Shown piece after piece: positions 8,945 to 17,021 of a DNA stretch of 64,000 nucleotides (position 1 is its first letter; the number at the start of each line of letters is the position of its first letter). A model generated the notes under the pieces. The model saw nothing but the letters and a program-made list of their open reading frames with translations, was not told where the DNA came from and did not search any database. The position numbers were made by a program, and so were the translations under genes. The DNA lies in the NCBI GenBank assembly GCA_037445025.1, contig JBBILI010000010.1:1-64000 (forward strand), given 5' to 3'. This DNA is from CAIQQQ01 sp037445025 (GTDB taxonomy: Bacteria; Pseudomonadota; Alphaproteobacteria; Acetobacterales; Acetobacteraceae).

Positions 8945-10375
8945 CTATGCAAGCTTTGAACCAGGGGGGCGCAGCACCGCCTGGGGCACGTCGTACTCCT
9001 GCAGACTGGCCCAGTGCTTTTCCAGATCGGCGGTGAACAGGCCGCGCGTGAGGCCGTGGACGAGGCGAGGCACCGCGGTGGTCATGGCGTTGATCGAGGA
9101 GCCGGACGGGCCGTGGCTGAGGGTGGCGGCGATGGCGAACAGGTGTATGTCGGCGATCCAGGGGGTTTCGCCCGAACGCTGTTCCTGGAAGGCGAAATCG
9201 GCGCCGAGATAGGGGAAGCGGCCGAGCCGGTCGTCCTGCTCCTCCGGCGGGGGCGTGTGGCGGTCGGACCAGGTGGCGATGTTGGCGGCGAAGCCGGCCA
9301 GCTCCGGCCGGGCCGCGAAATCCATGTCCACGCCGGTGCCGCAGATCAGGAAATCGGCCTGGAACGGGCCGGATGGCGTGTCGATATGCACCCCCTGCCC
9401 TGCCGGCCTTGCGTCCAGCCAGGCGGCGTTGGTATGAAGGTGAAAGTCGGGCCAGATGGCGCAGCGGTCGTAGGTCGGCTGCGGGAAGCCTTCGCGCAGT
9501 CCCAGGATGCGGCGCATGAAGCGCCAGCGCCAGATGTCGTCGAGCTCGTGGAAATGGCGCAGGAAGCCGGCGAAGGTGAGCCAGCGATAGGGCTGGATCA
9601 CCTGCGGTTCAGGGCGGCGGCAGAACAGATGCACCTCGGCGCCGTGTTCGAGCGCCATGGCGGCGTTGTCGAAGGCGGAGGCGCCGGCGCCGAGCACGGC
9701 CACACGCCGGCCGGAGAGGGCGTCGAAATCGATCGGGTCGGCGGCATGGGCGCGCAGATGCGCCGGCAGCGCGCGGACGAAATCGGGCATCCACCACACC
9801 CCCGCGCCGTCCTGGCCGGTGGCCAGGACGATCTTGCGGGTGTGCAGCACCTCGCCGGTGGAGAGCGTGGCGGCGAGCAGCCGGTGGCCATCCACGGGGG
9901 CGATGCCGACAAGGGCGACATTGTTGCGCGTGGGCACGCCGGTGACGCGGCGGACCCACAGCAGATATTCGCCCCAGGCCTCGCGGTCGATCAGGTCAAG
10001 CGACTCCCAGCTCGCCGCGCCGAAGCGCGCCTCGTGCCAGGCGCGATAGGTCAGGCTCGGCACGTCGAGATCAGGGCCGGTGTAGTCCTTCGGGCTGCGC
10101 AGCGTGTGCATGCGCGCGAAGCTGCGCCACGGCCCCTCCCGCCCCTCGGCGGCGCGGTCGATGGCGAGGATGTTGTCCACCTTGGCGCGTTTGAGCGCGA
10201 AGCCGATGGCCGCGCCGGACTGGCCGGCGCCGGCGATCAGCACGTCCAGCGCCTGGGTGCCGTCAGGCGCGGTGAGCGGTTCGAGCCACGCGGCCCGCGG
10301 ATGGGCGATGCGGGCGAGATCCTCGCGCACGCGGGATTCCAGCGCGGCCAGACCTTCGGGATGCACGGCGTTCAT
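8945..10375 (-). CDS. flavin-dependent monooxygenase-like NAD(P)/FAD oxidoreductase
   Basis: A 476-aa protein with two Rossmann motifs: an FAD-binding GAGQSG at 49-54 and a second dinucleotide site GAGASA at 229-234, the arrangement of class B flavoprotein monooxygenases (FMO, N-hydroxylases). Residues CGTGVDMDF near the C-terminus fit the family's late FAD contact. The ATG at 10375 overlaps the SDR stop (ATGA); reading further upstream would run into the SDR gene in the wrong frame. It is probably a soluble enzyme that oxidises the imported compound, with an oxidoreductase rather than oxygenase role also possible. Confidence 0.85.
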   Translation of the reverse strand: MNAVHPEGLAALESRVREDLARIAHPRAAWLEPLTAPDGTQALDVLIAGAGQSGAAIGFALKRAKVDNILAIDRAAEGREGPWRSFARMHTLRSPKDYTGPDLDVPSLTYRAWHEARFGAASWESLDLIDREAWGEYLLWVRRVTGVPTRNNVALVGIAPVDGHRLLAATLSTGEVLHTRKIVLATGQDGAGVWWMPDFVRALPAHLRAHAADPIDFDALSGRRVAVLGAGASAFDNAAMALEHGAEVHLFCRRPEPQVIQPYRWLTFAGFLRHFHELDDIWRWRFMRRILGLREGFPQPTYDRCAIWPDFHLHTNAAWLDARPAGQGVHIDTPSGPFQADFLICGTGVDMDFAARPELAGFAANIATWSDRHTPPPEEQDDRLGRFPYLGADFAFQEQRSGETPWIADIHLFAIAATLSHGPSGSSINAMTTAVPRLVHGLTRGLFTADLEKHWASLQEYDVPQAVLRPPGSKLA

Positions 10376-11136
10376 CCGGCGAGCCAGCCGCCATCGACCG
10401 GCAGGCACACGCCGGTGGTGAAGCCGGCGGCGTCGCCGGCCAGATACAGCGCCGCCTCGGCCATCTCCGCGACCTGGCCGAAGCGGCCCATCGGGTGACG
10501 GGCGCGGGAGGCTTCGCGGGCGGCCTCGGGGTCCTCCCGCCGGCCGAAGCTGCGGCGCAGCATCGGCGTGTCGGTGGCGCCGGGCAGGATGGCGTTCACG
10601 CGGATGCCGTCCTCGGCGAAGTCGAGCGCCATGGTGCGGGTGAGGCTCATCACGGCGCCCTTGGAGGCGATATAGGCGGAATTGCCACGCCCGCCGGCGA
10701 CCGCGAGCTGGGACGCCACGGTGACGATCGACCCCGCACCGCGCTGGCGCATCGCGGGCAGGACCGCGCGGGCCCAGAGCCAGGTGCCGCCGACATTGAC
10801 GCGGAACACCTCGTCCCAGGCCTGCGGCTCCGTGGTCAGCACGGTGCCGCCGGAGGAAATGCCGGCGGCGGTCATCAGAATGTCGATCCGGTCCCACAGG
10901 TCGAGCACGCGGGCGGTCTCGGCGTCGGCGGCGCCGGGCAGGCCGACATCGCCGATGCCGCCGATGGCCTCGCCGCCGGAGTCGCGGATCATCGACAGCG
11001 TCGCGTCGACGCCGGCGGCGTCACGGTCGACCACGGCGACGCGCGCCCCTTCGCGGGCGAACAGCACGGCACTGGCCTGGCCGATGCCGGAGCCGCCGCC
11101 GGTGATCACCGCCACTTTTCCTGCCAGTCGCATCAT
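10372..11136 (-). CDS. SDR-family oxidoreductase (classical)
   Basis: A 254-aa classical short-chain dehydrogenase. It shows the cofactor motif TGGGSGIG (12-19), the catalytic Ser142, Tyr155 and Lys159 (SAYIASK), and the FabG-like ending GVCLPVDGGW. VVDRD at 35-39 suggests NAD rather than NADP. Two adjacent ATG codons at 11136 and 11133 are possible; the first overlaps the racemase stop (ATGATG). It probably oxidises or reduces an intermediate of the pathway encoded in this operon. Confidence 0.9.
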   Translation of the reverse strand: MMRLAGKVAVITGGGSGIGQASAVLFAREGARVAVVDRDAAGVDATLSMIRDSGGEAIGGIGDVGLPGAADAETARVLDLWDRIDILMTAAGISSGGTVLTTEPQAWDEVFRVNVGGTWLWARAVLPAMRQRGAGSIVTVASQLAVAGGRGNSAYIASKGAVMSLTRTMALDFAEDGIRVNAILPGATDTPMLRRSFGRREDPEAAREASRARHPMGRFGQVAEMAEAALYLAGDAAGFTTGVCLPVDGGWLAG

Positions 11137-11828
11137 GCCTCCAAAAGAAGAACGGCCCCCAGCGCAGCCGTCACCGCGGCCTGGCTGGGCTCGACCACCG
11201 GAACCCCCAGCGACGCTGCGAGTGGCCGGCGATGGTTTGCCATGCCGGCACAGCCGAGCACCACAACGTCGGCGCCGTCCTCGTCCACCAGGCGACGGCC
11301 GGCGGCGAGCAGGGCCGGGAACGCGCCGTCGCCGGCACTTTCCTCGGCGGTGGCCTCCACCGCGCGACTGCCGGCGTAGCGGTCCTGCACCGCCATCAGG
11401 CGGACATAGCGCTGCTGGCGGCGGATGGAGGGCACAGCGAGGGCGATGATGCCGAAGCGTTCGCCCAGGCTCAGCGCGCGCAGGATGCCCCATTCGGCGA
11501 TGCCCATCACCGGCCGGCCGCCGGCCGCCTCGCGCGCGCCGTGCAGGCCGGGGTCGCTGAAACAGGCAATCACGAAGGCGTCAGCAGGGTCGGCCGCGAT
11601 CAGCCGTTGCAGCGGCACCACCACACTGTCGGCGTCGCGCTGGGTGGCGATGCCAGGCGGCCCCTCGGCCAGCCGTGTCGTCTCGATCAGCGGCCCGCCG
11701 CGCAGGCGCAACGGCGCCAGTGCGGCATCGATCGCCTGGGTCACCGGCACCGATGAATTGGGGTTGATCACCAGGATGCGCCTGGGATCAGAAGGGTCGC
11801 CGTTGGTCACGCATGCTCCCGCGTCCAT
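11133..11828 (-). CDS. Asp/Glu/hydantoin racemase family protein
   Basis: A 231-aa two-cysteine racemase of the Asp/Glu/hydantoin (HyuE/Dcg1) family. Cys89 (VIACFSDPGLHGARE) and Cys193 (VVVLGCAGMANH) are the two expected catalytic cysteines. The N-terminal ILVINPNSS matches the family start. The start is ATG 11828, with a shorter GTG at 11810 possible. It is the first gene of the eight-gene minus-strand operon and is divergent from the carbamoylase-like gene at 11890, only 61 bp away. A hydantoin or N-carbamoyl amino-acid racemase beside an N-carbamoyl-D-amino-acid hydrolase is a known functional pairing. Confidence 0.85.
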   Translation of the reverse strand: MDAGACVTNGDPSDPRRILVINPNSSVPVTQAIDAALAPLRLRGGPLIETTRLAEGPPGIATQRDADSVVVPLQRLIAADPADAFVIACFSDPGLHGAREAAGGRPVMGIAEWGILRALSLGERFGIIALAVPSIRRQQRYVRLMAVQDRYAGSRAVEATAEESAGDGAFPALLAAGRRLVDEDGADVVVLGCAGMANHRRPLAASLGVPVVEPSQAAVTAALGAVLLLEA

Positions 11829-11889
11829 TGTCGGTGGGTGAAGGCGATGCAACACTGAGGCCGTTTCAGCGTTCTGGAAAGATGCAGCC

Positions 11890-12825
11890 ATGGCACGAGT
11901 GATCCGGGTGGCCGGTGCCCAGATGGGACCCACCCAACGCGCCGACAGTCGCGAGCAGACGCTCGACCGGCTGATCGCCCTGCTGGAGCAGGGAGCCGCG
12001 GCGGGGGCGACATTGGTGGTGTTTCCGGAACTGGCGTTCACCACCTTCTTTCCGCGCTGGCTGCTCGATGACACGGAGCTCGACTCGTATTTCGAGCCGG
12101 CGATGCCCAACCCGCAGGTGCAGGCGCTGTTCGATCGCGCACGCGAGCTCGGCACCGGGTTCACCATCGGCTATGCGGAGAAGACGCCAGAGGGGAAACG
12201 CTTCAATGCGGCGCTGCTGGTGGCACCCGATGGGCAGACGCTGGGCAAATACCGCAAGGTCCACCTGCCCGGCTCGGTGCAGCCGCGGCCGGACAGCCGG
12301 TTCCAGCAGCTGGAGAAACGCTATTTCGAGTATGGCGACATGGGGTTCCGCACGTTCCGTGGACCGAACATCTGGCATGGCGGCAAGCTCGGCATGCTGA
12401 TCTGCAACGACCGGCGCTGGCCCGAGGCGTGGCGGGTGCTGGCGCTGCAGGGCATGGAGCTGCTGCTGTGCGGCTACAACTCCGCCGCCTACGACCCCAA
12501 CGGCGGCAGCTGCGAGGATGCCGGGCTGCGCACCTTCCATTCCCAGCTCGTCGCCCAGGCCAATGCCTACATGAACGCGTGCTGGGCGGTGACGATCGCC
12601 AAGGCCGGCGACGAGGATGGCTCGGGGCTGATCGGCGGGTCGTGCATCGTCGATCCGAACGGACGGATCGTGGCGGAGACGGCGACGCTGGACGACGAGG
12701 TGATCGTGGCCGATTGCGACCTCGATGACTGCCGGCAGGGCAAGGAGAAGATGTTCAACTTCGCCCAGCACCGCCGGCCGCAGCATTACGGCAAGATCAC
12801 CGGGCAGGTGGGGGCGGATCCGTGA
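11890..12825 (+). CDS. nitrilase-superfamily amidohydrolase, N-carbamoyl-D-amino-acid hydrolase type
   Basis: A 311-aa cytoplasmic enzyme of the nitrilase fold. The Glu-Lys-Cys triad is Glu47 (VVFPELAF), Lys123 (KYRKVHLPG) and Cys172 (ICNDRRWPE). The length, the E47/C172 positions and the stretches LEKRYFEYGDMGF and CNDRRWPE match what I remember of Agrobacterium D-carbamoylase, which hydrolyses N-carbamoyl-D-amino acids to D-amino acid, CO2 and ammonia. No hydantoinase gene is present in the window, so the substrate could also be another N-carbamoyl or amide compound. It is transcribed away from the racemase operon. Confidence 0.85.
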   Translation: MARVIRVAGAQMGPTQRADSREQTLDRLIALLEQGAAAGATLVVFPELAFTTFFPRWLLDDTELDSYFEPAMPNPQVQALFDRARELGTGFTIGYAEKTPEGKRFNAALLVAPDGQTLGKYRKVHLPGSVQPRPDSRFQQLEKRYFEYGDMGFRTFRGPNIWHGGKLGMLICNDRRWPEAWRVLALQGMELLLCGYNSAAYDPNGGSCEDAGLRTFHSQLVAQANAYMNACWAVTIAKAGDEDGSGLIGGSCIVDPNGRIVAETATLDDEVIVADCDLDDCRQGKEKMFNFAQHRRPQHYGKITGQVGADP

Positions 12826-12963
12826 CCGGCGCGTGCGTGGCGGATTGCACGGGACGTTTCGGGGCACGTTGACAAAAAGGAGATTGGATCTCTCCGCCGA
12901 TCAATGATGATATCCCGAAAAGGCTGACGGAGATCGTTCAGTCTCGGTCGGGAGAGGCGTTAC

Positions 12964-15096
12964 ATGGGCGAAACACTCACGGAAGACAAATACATCGCGC
13001 GCGTCTTCGGCGTGGTGACGACCCGGCGGAATGCGCCGCTGCGGTCGGTTTCGCCGGGGCAGCAGCAGGTGACGCTGCCGCCGCCGCCGCTCCCCAGCTC
13101 CCGGCCACCCTCCGGCAACAACCGCAAGGTGATGGTGCCGCCGCTCGATCTCAATCGCCGGAACATCGACACCTCGGACGGCAAACGGATCTCCATCACC
13201 AAGGACCCGAACGGCAAGCCACTCTACACGGCGCCGCCGCCGCCGGTACGCGCGATCAACTTCTCCGGCGGCGGCGCGAAGGGGGCCGCCCTGCCCGGCG
13301 CGCTCAAGGCGATGCAGGAGAACGGGGTGCTGGACACGGTGACGACGGTGAACGGCGCCTCCGTGGGTGCCATCACCGCAGCGCTGGTGGCGGCCGGGAT
13401 CTCGGCCGAGGATTTCGAGATGATCTCGAACTCCAAGGAGGCCACCAAGATCCTCACCGACGGCACCGGCGGCAGCAAACTGAAGCTGGCGTGGAACGCG
13501 TTGAAGAACAAGGCCCAGGGCGGCACGCTCAATCCGCTGACCGGCGAGGGCATGGAATCGCTGATGACGGCGCTGGTCGATCTCAACGTGCGCGGCAACG
13601 TGGAGGAGTATATTCAGGGCTTCGCTGACCGCGGCGAGACGATCGATCCGCAGGTGGAGCAGAATCTGCGCGACATCCTCGGCGAGATGGACCCGACGGA
13701 TGGGCCGACCTTCGGGCAGATGGCGCGACTTTCCGTCATCGTGCCCAAGATCAAGCAGGTTCAGATCACCGGCACCTACACCACGGAATACGAGGACAAT
13801 GGCGGCCAGCCCGGGCGCAAGCTCAACGAGGGTGACAATTCGGGCAAGCTTTATCTGTTCAACGCCAAGAGCGAGCCGGATCTGCCGATCTCGGTGGCGG
13901 TGCACGCCTCTGCCTCGTTTCCGCTGGCGTTCAAGCCGGTGAACATCAAGCTCAGCAACGGCAAGCTGGTGCGGTTCATCGATGGCGGCACGGTCAACAA
14001 CACGCCGACCTCGCAGAGTCTTGACCAGGATCGTGGGCTGGACCCGATGCCTGATGACCGCGCGATGACGTTCATCTTCGAGACCAAGCCTGACAAAAGC
14101 ATGTTGGAGAAGATGGCGTTCTGGAAGCCGGAGAAGGACAGCTCCAGCAAGAAGGCCTTGAAGGGCGAGGCCTCCGGACCCAGCCAGGGCCTGGGTACGC
14201 GCGCTGTCAACGCGCTCATCAACACGGCCAACTCAGGTCTCGATTATGGCGTGGGCGTTGTGGTCACCGACCGGCCGCAGGAGCTGATCGAGGTGCCGCT
14301 GAAGCTTGACGAGAAGATCAAGCGCAAGTTCTGGTTCGACAAGGAGATCGATGAGCGGGACGGCACGCTGAATTTCGCCATGCCGCTCGAGGTGAAGAAG
14401 AAGCTGCAGGCGGCAACGGAGAAGGCCACCAACGACCATATCGCGCGCGAGAACCAGCCGCGGACGACCGAGTTCGAGTCAGATGCGCAGATGTTCTGTT
14501 CGATCCCGATCGAGGAGCTGGAGGCGGTGGCGGACAGCGACTATCCCGGCGCCAGGGATGCGGTGGATTTCCGCAACAATGTCGCCATCGAGATCGCGAC
14601 GCTGAAGCGGGTGTCAGGGTCTGCCGGGCGGTCGGGCATGGCGGAGGCTGCGGCGAGCCCGGAGGTGGGTTCGGCGCTGCAGGCGCTGGGCCGGTTGGCC
14701 GGCGGGGATGTGGACTTCCAGGGTTATATCGCGCGAGAACTGAACAAGGGTCCGCTCGATGATCTGCTGAAGGCGGTGCGTGAGGCCGGGACGCAGAGCG
14801 ACATTCTGGCGCCGACCTTCATGGTAAGCGACGCGCTGGTGGTGCGGCAGAACGCGATGGAGCTGCTGCAGACCGTGATCTATCCGAAGCTGGGGGTGGA
14901 GAAGCCTGACGGCGCGGCCACCAAGCTGCTGCTGATCGTGCAGGCGCTGCTGCGGGCGGCGCGTTCGGCGGCCGACTTCAACGAGGCGCTGGATATGGCG
15001 ATCGATCATTTCTATGACAAATCGGACAAGCCGCCGCTGCGCCGTGGCCACCGGGAGTTCGCGACGAGGCTGATGATCTCGAAGATGCCGACCTGA
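12964..15096 (+). CDS. ExoU-like patatin phospholipase, predicted type III effector
   Basis: A 710-aa patatin-like lipase. The N-terminal 95 residues are polar and Pro-rich, without a Sec signal, as expected for a type III secretion and chaperone-binding region. The catalytic domain has the oxyanion motif GGGAKG (102-107), the nucleophile in GASVG (Ser133) and the dyad aspartate in DGG (Asp340). In P. aeruginosa ExoU (687 aa) the corresponding residues are Ser142 and Asp344, so size and layout agree closely. Residues about 480-710 are mostly helical-looking and could be the membrane-binding, ubiquitin-responsive part known from ExoU. A GGGAGAGG ribosome site precedes the ATG. The next gene is a CesT-type chaperone, which strengthens the effector reading. 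Predicted activity: phospholipase A2 inside a host cell. Confidence 0.8.
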   Translation: MGETLTEDKYIARVFGVVTTRRNAPLRSVSPGQQQVTLPPPPLPSSRPPSGNNRKVMVPPLDLNRRNIDTSDGKRISITKDPNGKPLYTAPPPPVRAINFSGGGAKGAALPGALKAMQENGVLDTVTTVNGASVGAITAALVAAGISAEDFEMISNSKEATKILTDGTGGSKLKLAWNALKNKAQGGTLNPLTGEGMESLMTALVDLNVRGNVEEYIQGFADRGETIDPQVEQNLRDILGEMDPTDGPTFGQMARLSVIVPKIKQVQITGTYTTEYEDNGGQPGRKLNEGDNSGKLYLFNAKSEPDLPISVAVHASASFPLAFKPVNIKLSNGKLVRFIDGGTVNNTPTSQSLDQDRGLDPMPDDRAMTFIFETKPDKSMLEKMAFWKPEKDSSSKKALKGEASGPSQGLGTRAVNALINTANSGLDYGVGVVVTDRPQELIEVPLKLDEKIKRKFWFDKEIDERDGTLNFAMPLEVKKKLQAATEKATNDHIARENQPRTTEFESDAQMFCSIPIEELEAVADSDYPGARDAVDFRNNVAIEIATLKRVSGSAGRSGMAEAAASPEVGSALQALGRLAGGDVDFQGYIARELNKGPLDDLLKAVREAGTQSDILAPTFMVSDALVVRQNAMELLQTVIYPKLGVEKPDGAATKLLLIVQALLRAARSAADFNEALDMAIDHFYDKSDKPPLRRGHREFATRLMISKMPT

Positions 15097-15133
15097 TTGG
15101 CTTGTTTCCTCTCGATACAGAAAAGAATTGATC

Positions 15134-15535
15134 ATGTTTGAAAGCAGCAAGCGGTTGTTTGATCAGTATGCGGAGATGCTGGGGCTGGCTTCGCTGCCGG
15201 TGGAGCCCAGCGGGTTTGTGCAGCTTGCGGTGGGGGATTCCGCGACGGTGCTGCTGTATCCGGAGAGCGAGGAGAGTTTGCTGGTGGTGACGCCGGTGGC
15301 GGGGTTGCCGCGCAAGCTGGAGTATGGGCTGGTGCGGTGGATGCTGGAGCGCAATTTCTATGACAGCAAGCTGGCGCCGTTCAGACTTGCGTGTGACGGA
15401 TCGGGCAGCATTGTGGTGTGGGGGCGGGTACCGGTGGAGGAGCTGTCTGCCGAAGGTCTGGCGCAGCTGATCAATGCGGTGGTGGATGAGAGCGAGATTA
15501 TCCGCGAGGAACTGGGCGTGACTGAGGTCGTTTGA
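15134..15535 (+). CDS. type III secretion chaperone, CesT/SpcU-like
   Basis: A 133-aa acidic small protein with the class I type III chaperone pattern: an N-terminal helix (LFDQYAEMLGL), alternating strands with VQLAVGD and LLVVTPVAGLP, a helix LVRWMLERNF, a strand pair around IVVWGRVPVEEL, and a C-terminal helix with AEGLAQLINAVVDESE. SpcU, the chaperone of ExoU, is about 137 aa. The start is set at ATG 15134 behind GAAAAG; a TTG at 15128 is also open. It follows the patatin gene by 37 bp, so the two are almost certainly one transcript, and a hairpin terminator lies at 15560-15581. Its role would be to hold the effector's N-terminus unfolded for export. Confidence 0.78.
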   Translation: MFESSKRLFDQYAEMLGLASLPVEPSGFVQLAVGDSATVLLYPESEESLLVVTPVAGLPRKLEYGLVRWMLERNFYDSKLAPFRLACDGSGSIVVWGRVPVEELSAEGLAQLINAVVDESEIIREELGVTEVV

Positions 15536-15559
15536 CCTATTCGAATGAAAAGTCTTTTG

Positions 15560-15581
15560 CTTCTCTTCTTCAGAAGAGAAG
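15560..15581 (+). terminator. hairpin terminator after the effector/chaperone pair (repeat family T, single arm)
   Basis: A perfect 10-bp inverted repeat CTTCTCTTCT/AGAAGAGAAG with a 2-nt TC loop, 24 bp after the chaperone stop and preceded by AAAAGTCTTTTG. It is the 'A' hairpin of the two-hairpin family also found near 19625, 21802, 39078, 44488 and 56727, here without its partner hairpin. Confidence 0.65.
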
Positions 15582-15586
15582 TGCCT

Positions 15587-15632
15587 GCTAGAGCGGAGTG
15601 GTATCTGATAAGCGATGCCACCCCATTCTAGC
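15587..15632. repeat. imperfect 19-bp palindrome (RIME-like intergenic element)
   Basis: Two 19-nt arms (15587-15605 and 15614-15632) flank an 8-nt loop. 15 pairs are Watson-Crick, two are G-T wobbles and two mismatch, a pattern that suggests selection on RNA folding. The following 15633-15675, with TTCATGGCACGGTGATTCCACC, resembles short mosaic repeats that I remember from other alphaproteobacterial intergenic regions. The 336-bp gap 15536-15872 is filled by this palindrome, the preceding terminator and the three-hairpin element; no gene is seen in it. Confidence 0.5.
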
Positions 15633-15676
15633 TCTTTGTTCTAGCGAGCAATTTCATGGCACGGTGATTCCACCTA

Positions 15677-15803
15677 ATACCAACGGCCTTGATCGATGAC
15701 TCTTGCATCGATCAAGGCCGTTGGTATCGCGCGCCAGGTTGGCCAGCGGCGGCGCGCCAAACCAAGACTCATACCAACGGTCATTCTTCATGACCGTTGG
15801 TAT
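15677..15803. repeat. 127-bp three-hairpin repeat, copy A
   Basis: Hairpin 1 has perfect 22-bp arms (15677-15698 and 15706-15727) around a 7-nt loop. Hairpin 2 pairs GCGCGCC (15729-15735) with GGCGCGC (15751-15757). Hairpin 3 has perfect 14-bp arms (15771-15784 and 15790-15803) around a 5-nt loop. Hairpins 1 and 3 share the outer sequence ATACCAACGG. A second copy of the same length, with about 7 differences, lies at 44347-44473. Both sit between convergent gene ends. Confidence 0.85.
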
Positions 15804-15872
15804 AAAGCCATATTGCTCTAATCTCAGCTGCTTGGGTGCAGTTCAAAGCGAACTGAACCCGACGTTTTTTGA

Positions 15873-16928
15873 TCAGTGCACCGCTGCGGCGAGGGCTGCG
15901 AGTGTTTTGGTGACGACCGGTGTGATCGTCACCTTGACGAAGGGGTTGGCGTCGAGCGCCTTGAACAGGTCCTCCTTGGCCACGAAGTCCTGGTAGGATT
16001 TGATGGTGGCCTGGGCTTTGGCGACGTGTTCGGCACGTATCTGCGGGTCGGCTTCCTTGGTGGCGTCGTCGAGGATTTCGGCCAGGCGTTCGTCGAGTGT
16101 CTGCAGCAGCGGCTCGATGTTGGTCTGATAGTTGCGGCAGAGCTCGGCAGCGGTGTCTTCGTCCTCTTCTGCGTAGAACGCGATCATCCCGGCGCGCAGC
16201 TTGTCCAGCTCGGCTTCCATCATCCGCCTTGTCGACATCCAGGCCTGACGGGCCTTGTCGAAGTTGGCGGTTGCGGTTGTGGCGGCGGTGGCGGTGGCGG
16301 TTTGCGACGCCGGGGGCGCCGGGGCGTCGAGGGCCACCTCGAGGGCTTCGATGGTGTCGAGCGCGCCGGGGTGGTCGTTGGCGGCGATCAGGGCCTGCCC
16401 CTGGCGGGCGAGGCCGAGCAGTTGGTCGCGGCGTGACGGGTCCTGTGCGACGACGGCTGCGATGCGCTGGACGGCGGCGGTCAGGCGGGGTGTCAGGGTG
16501 CGGGCGTCCGGCACGGTGTCGGCCGGGGCGGCGGCTGTGGCGGCCTGCGCCTGTTCCTCGGCCTCGCTTTCCTCCTCGGCGGCACTGCCGTCCTCGAATT
16601 CGAAGCGGACCTTGCTGTAGCCGACCAGCTTGAGCGTTCTGGCGACGCGCTTGGGCAGGCCGCCAGAGGGCTTGTTGATGCGGAAGTTGACCAGCTTCGG
16701 GTCGATGTCCTCATCGACGAAGCAGGTGCCCCAGCGGCCGTCCTTCATGTCGGCAAACTGCTTGGAGAGGTCTTCCTCCAGCCGGCGCGGCGGCTTGGAC
16801 TTGTGCAGGAGAAGATAGGCGAAGGCCTCCTTGCCCCGGCCCATGGCGCAATGCATCGGCTCGGCCTTGGATTTCGCCAGCATCTGGCGCAGCTCGCCCT
16901 TGTCCATTCCAAAGTTGATTTCGGCCAT
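15873..16928 (-). CDS. hypothetical protein with conserved-looking N-terminal domain and helical C-terminus
   Basis: A 351-aa product whose function I do not recognise. Residues 1-120 form a compact, charged domain (MDKGELRQMLAKSKAEPMHC, then RWGTCFVDEDIDPKLVNF and RVARTLKLVGYSKVRFEFEDG). Residues 120-150 are acidic and Ala-rich, like a linker. Residues 150-345 are Ala/Glu/Lys-rich and probably largely helical or coiled-coil. There is no signal peptide or membrane segment. ATG 16928 is chosen because GGGGGTGGA lies just upstream; an earlier in-frame start at 16955 lacks such a site. It is convergent with the ExoU/chaperone-like pair across the repeat-filled gap. Confidence 0.7.
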   Translation of the reverse strand: MAEINFGMDKGELRQMLAKSKAEPMHCAMGRGKEAFAYLLLHKSKPPRRLEEDLSKQFADMKDGRWGTCFVDEDIDPKLVNFRINKPSGGLPKRVARTLKLVGYSKVRFEFEDGSAAEEESEAEEQAQAATAAAPADTVPDARTLTPRLTAAVQRIAAVVAQDPSRRDQLLGLARQGQALIAANDHPGALDTIEALEVALDAPAPPASQTATATAATTATANFDKARQAWMSTRRMMEAELDKLRAGMIAFYAEEDEDTAAELCRNYQTNIEPLLQTLDERLAEILDDATKEADPQIRAEHVAKAQATIKSYQDFVAKEDLFKALDANPFVKVTITPVVTKTLAALAAAVH

Positions 16929-17021
16929 AGGTTCCACCCCCTGTCGGACATGCAAGCCTAGCAGCGTTGGGCGACGGGAGCCAGATTGGCAACGATAACG
17001 GCTCGTTCATTCGCCGTGTGG

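Noticed and set aside
12964..13260. Classical Sec signal at the start of the patatin-like protein
   Set aside because: The N-terminus is polar and charged (MGETLTEDKY...), lacking a hydrophobic core, which fits type III rather than Sec export.
15677..15803. Three-hairpin element considered as an attachment site or integron attC
   Set aside because: No integrase, cassette structure or core site is present, and two copies in similar convergent contexts suit a dispersed repeat better.
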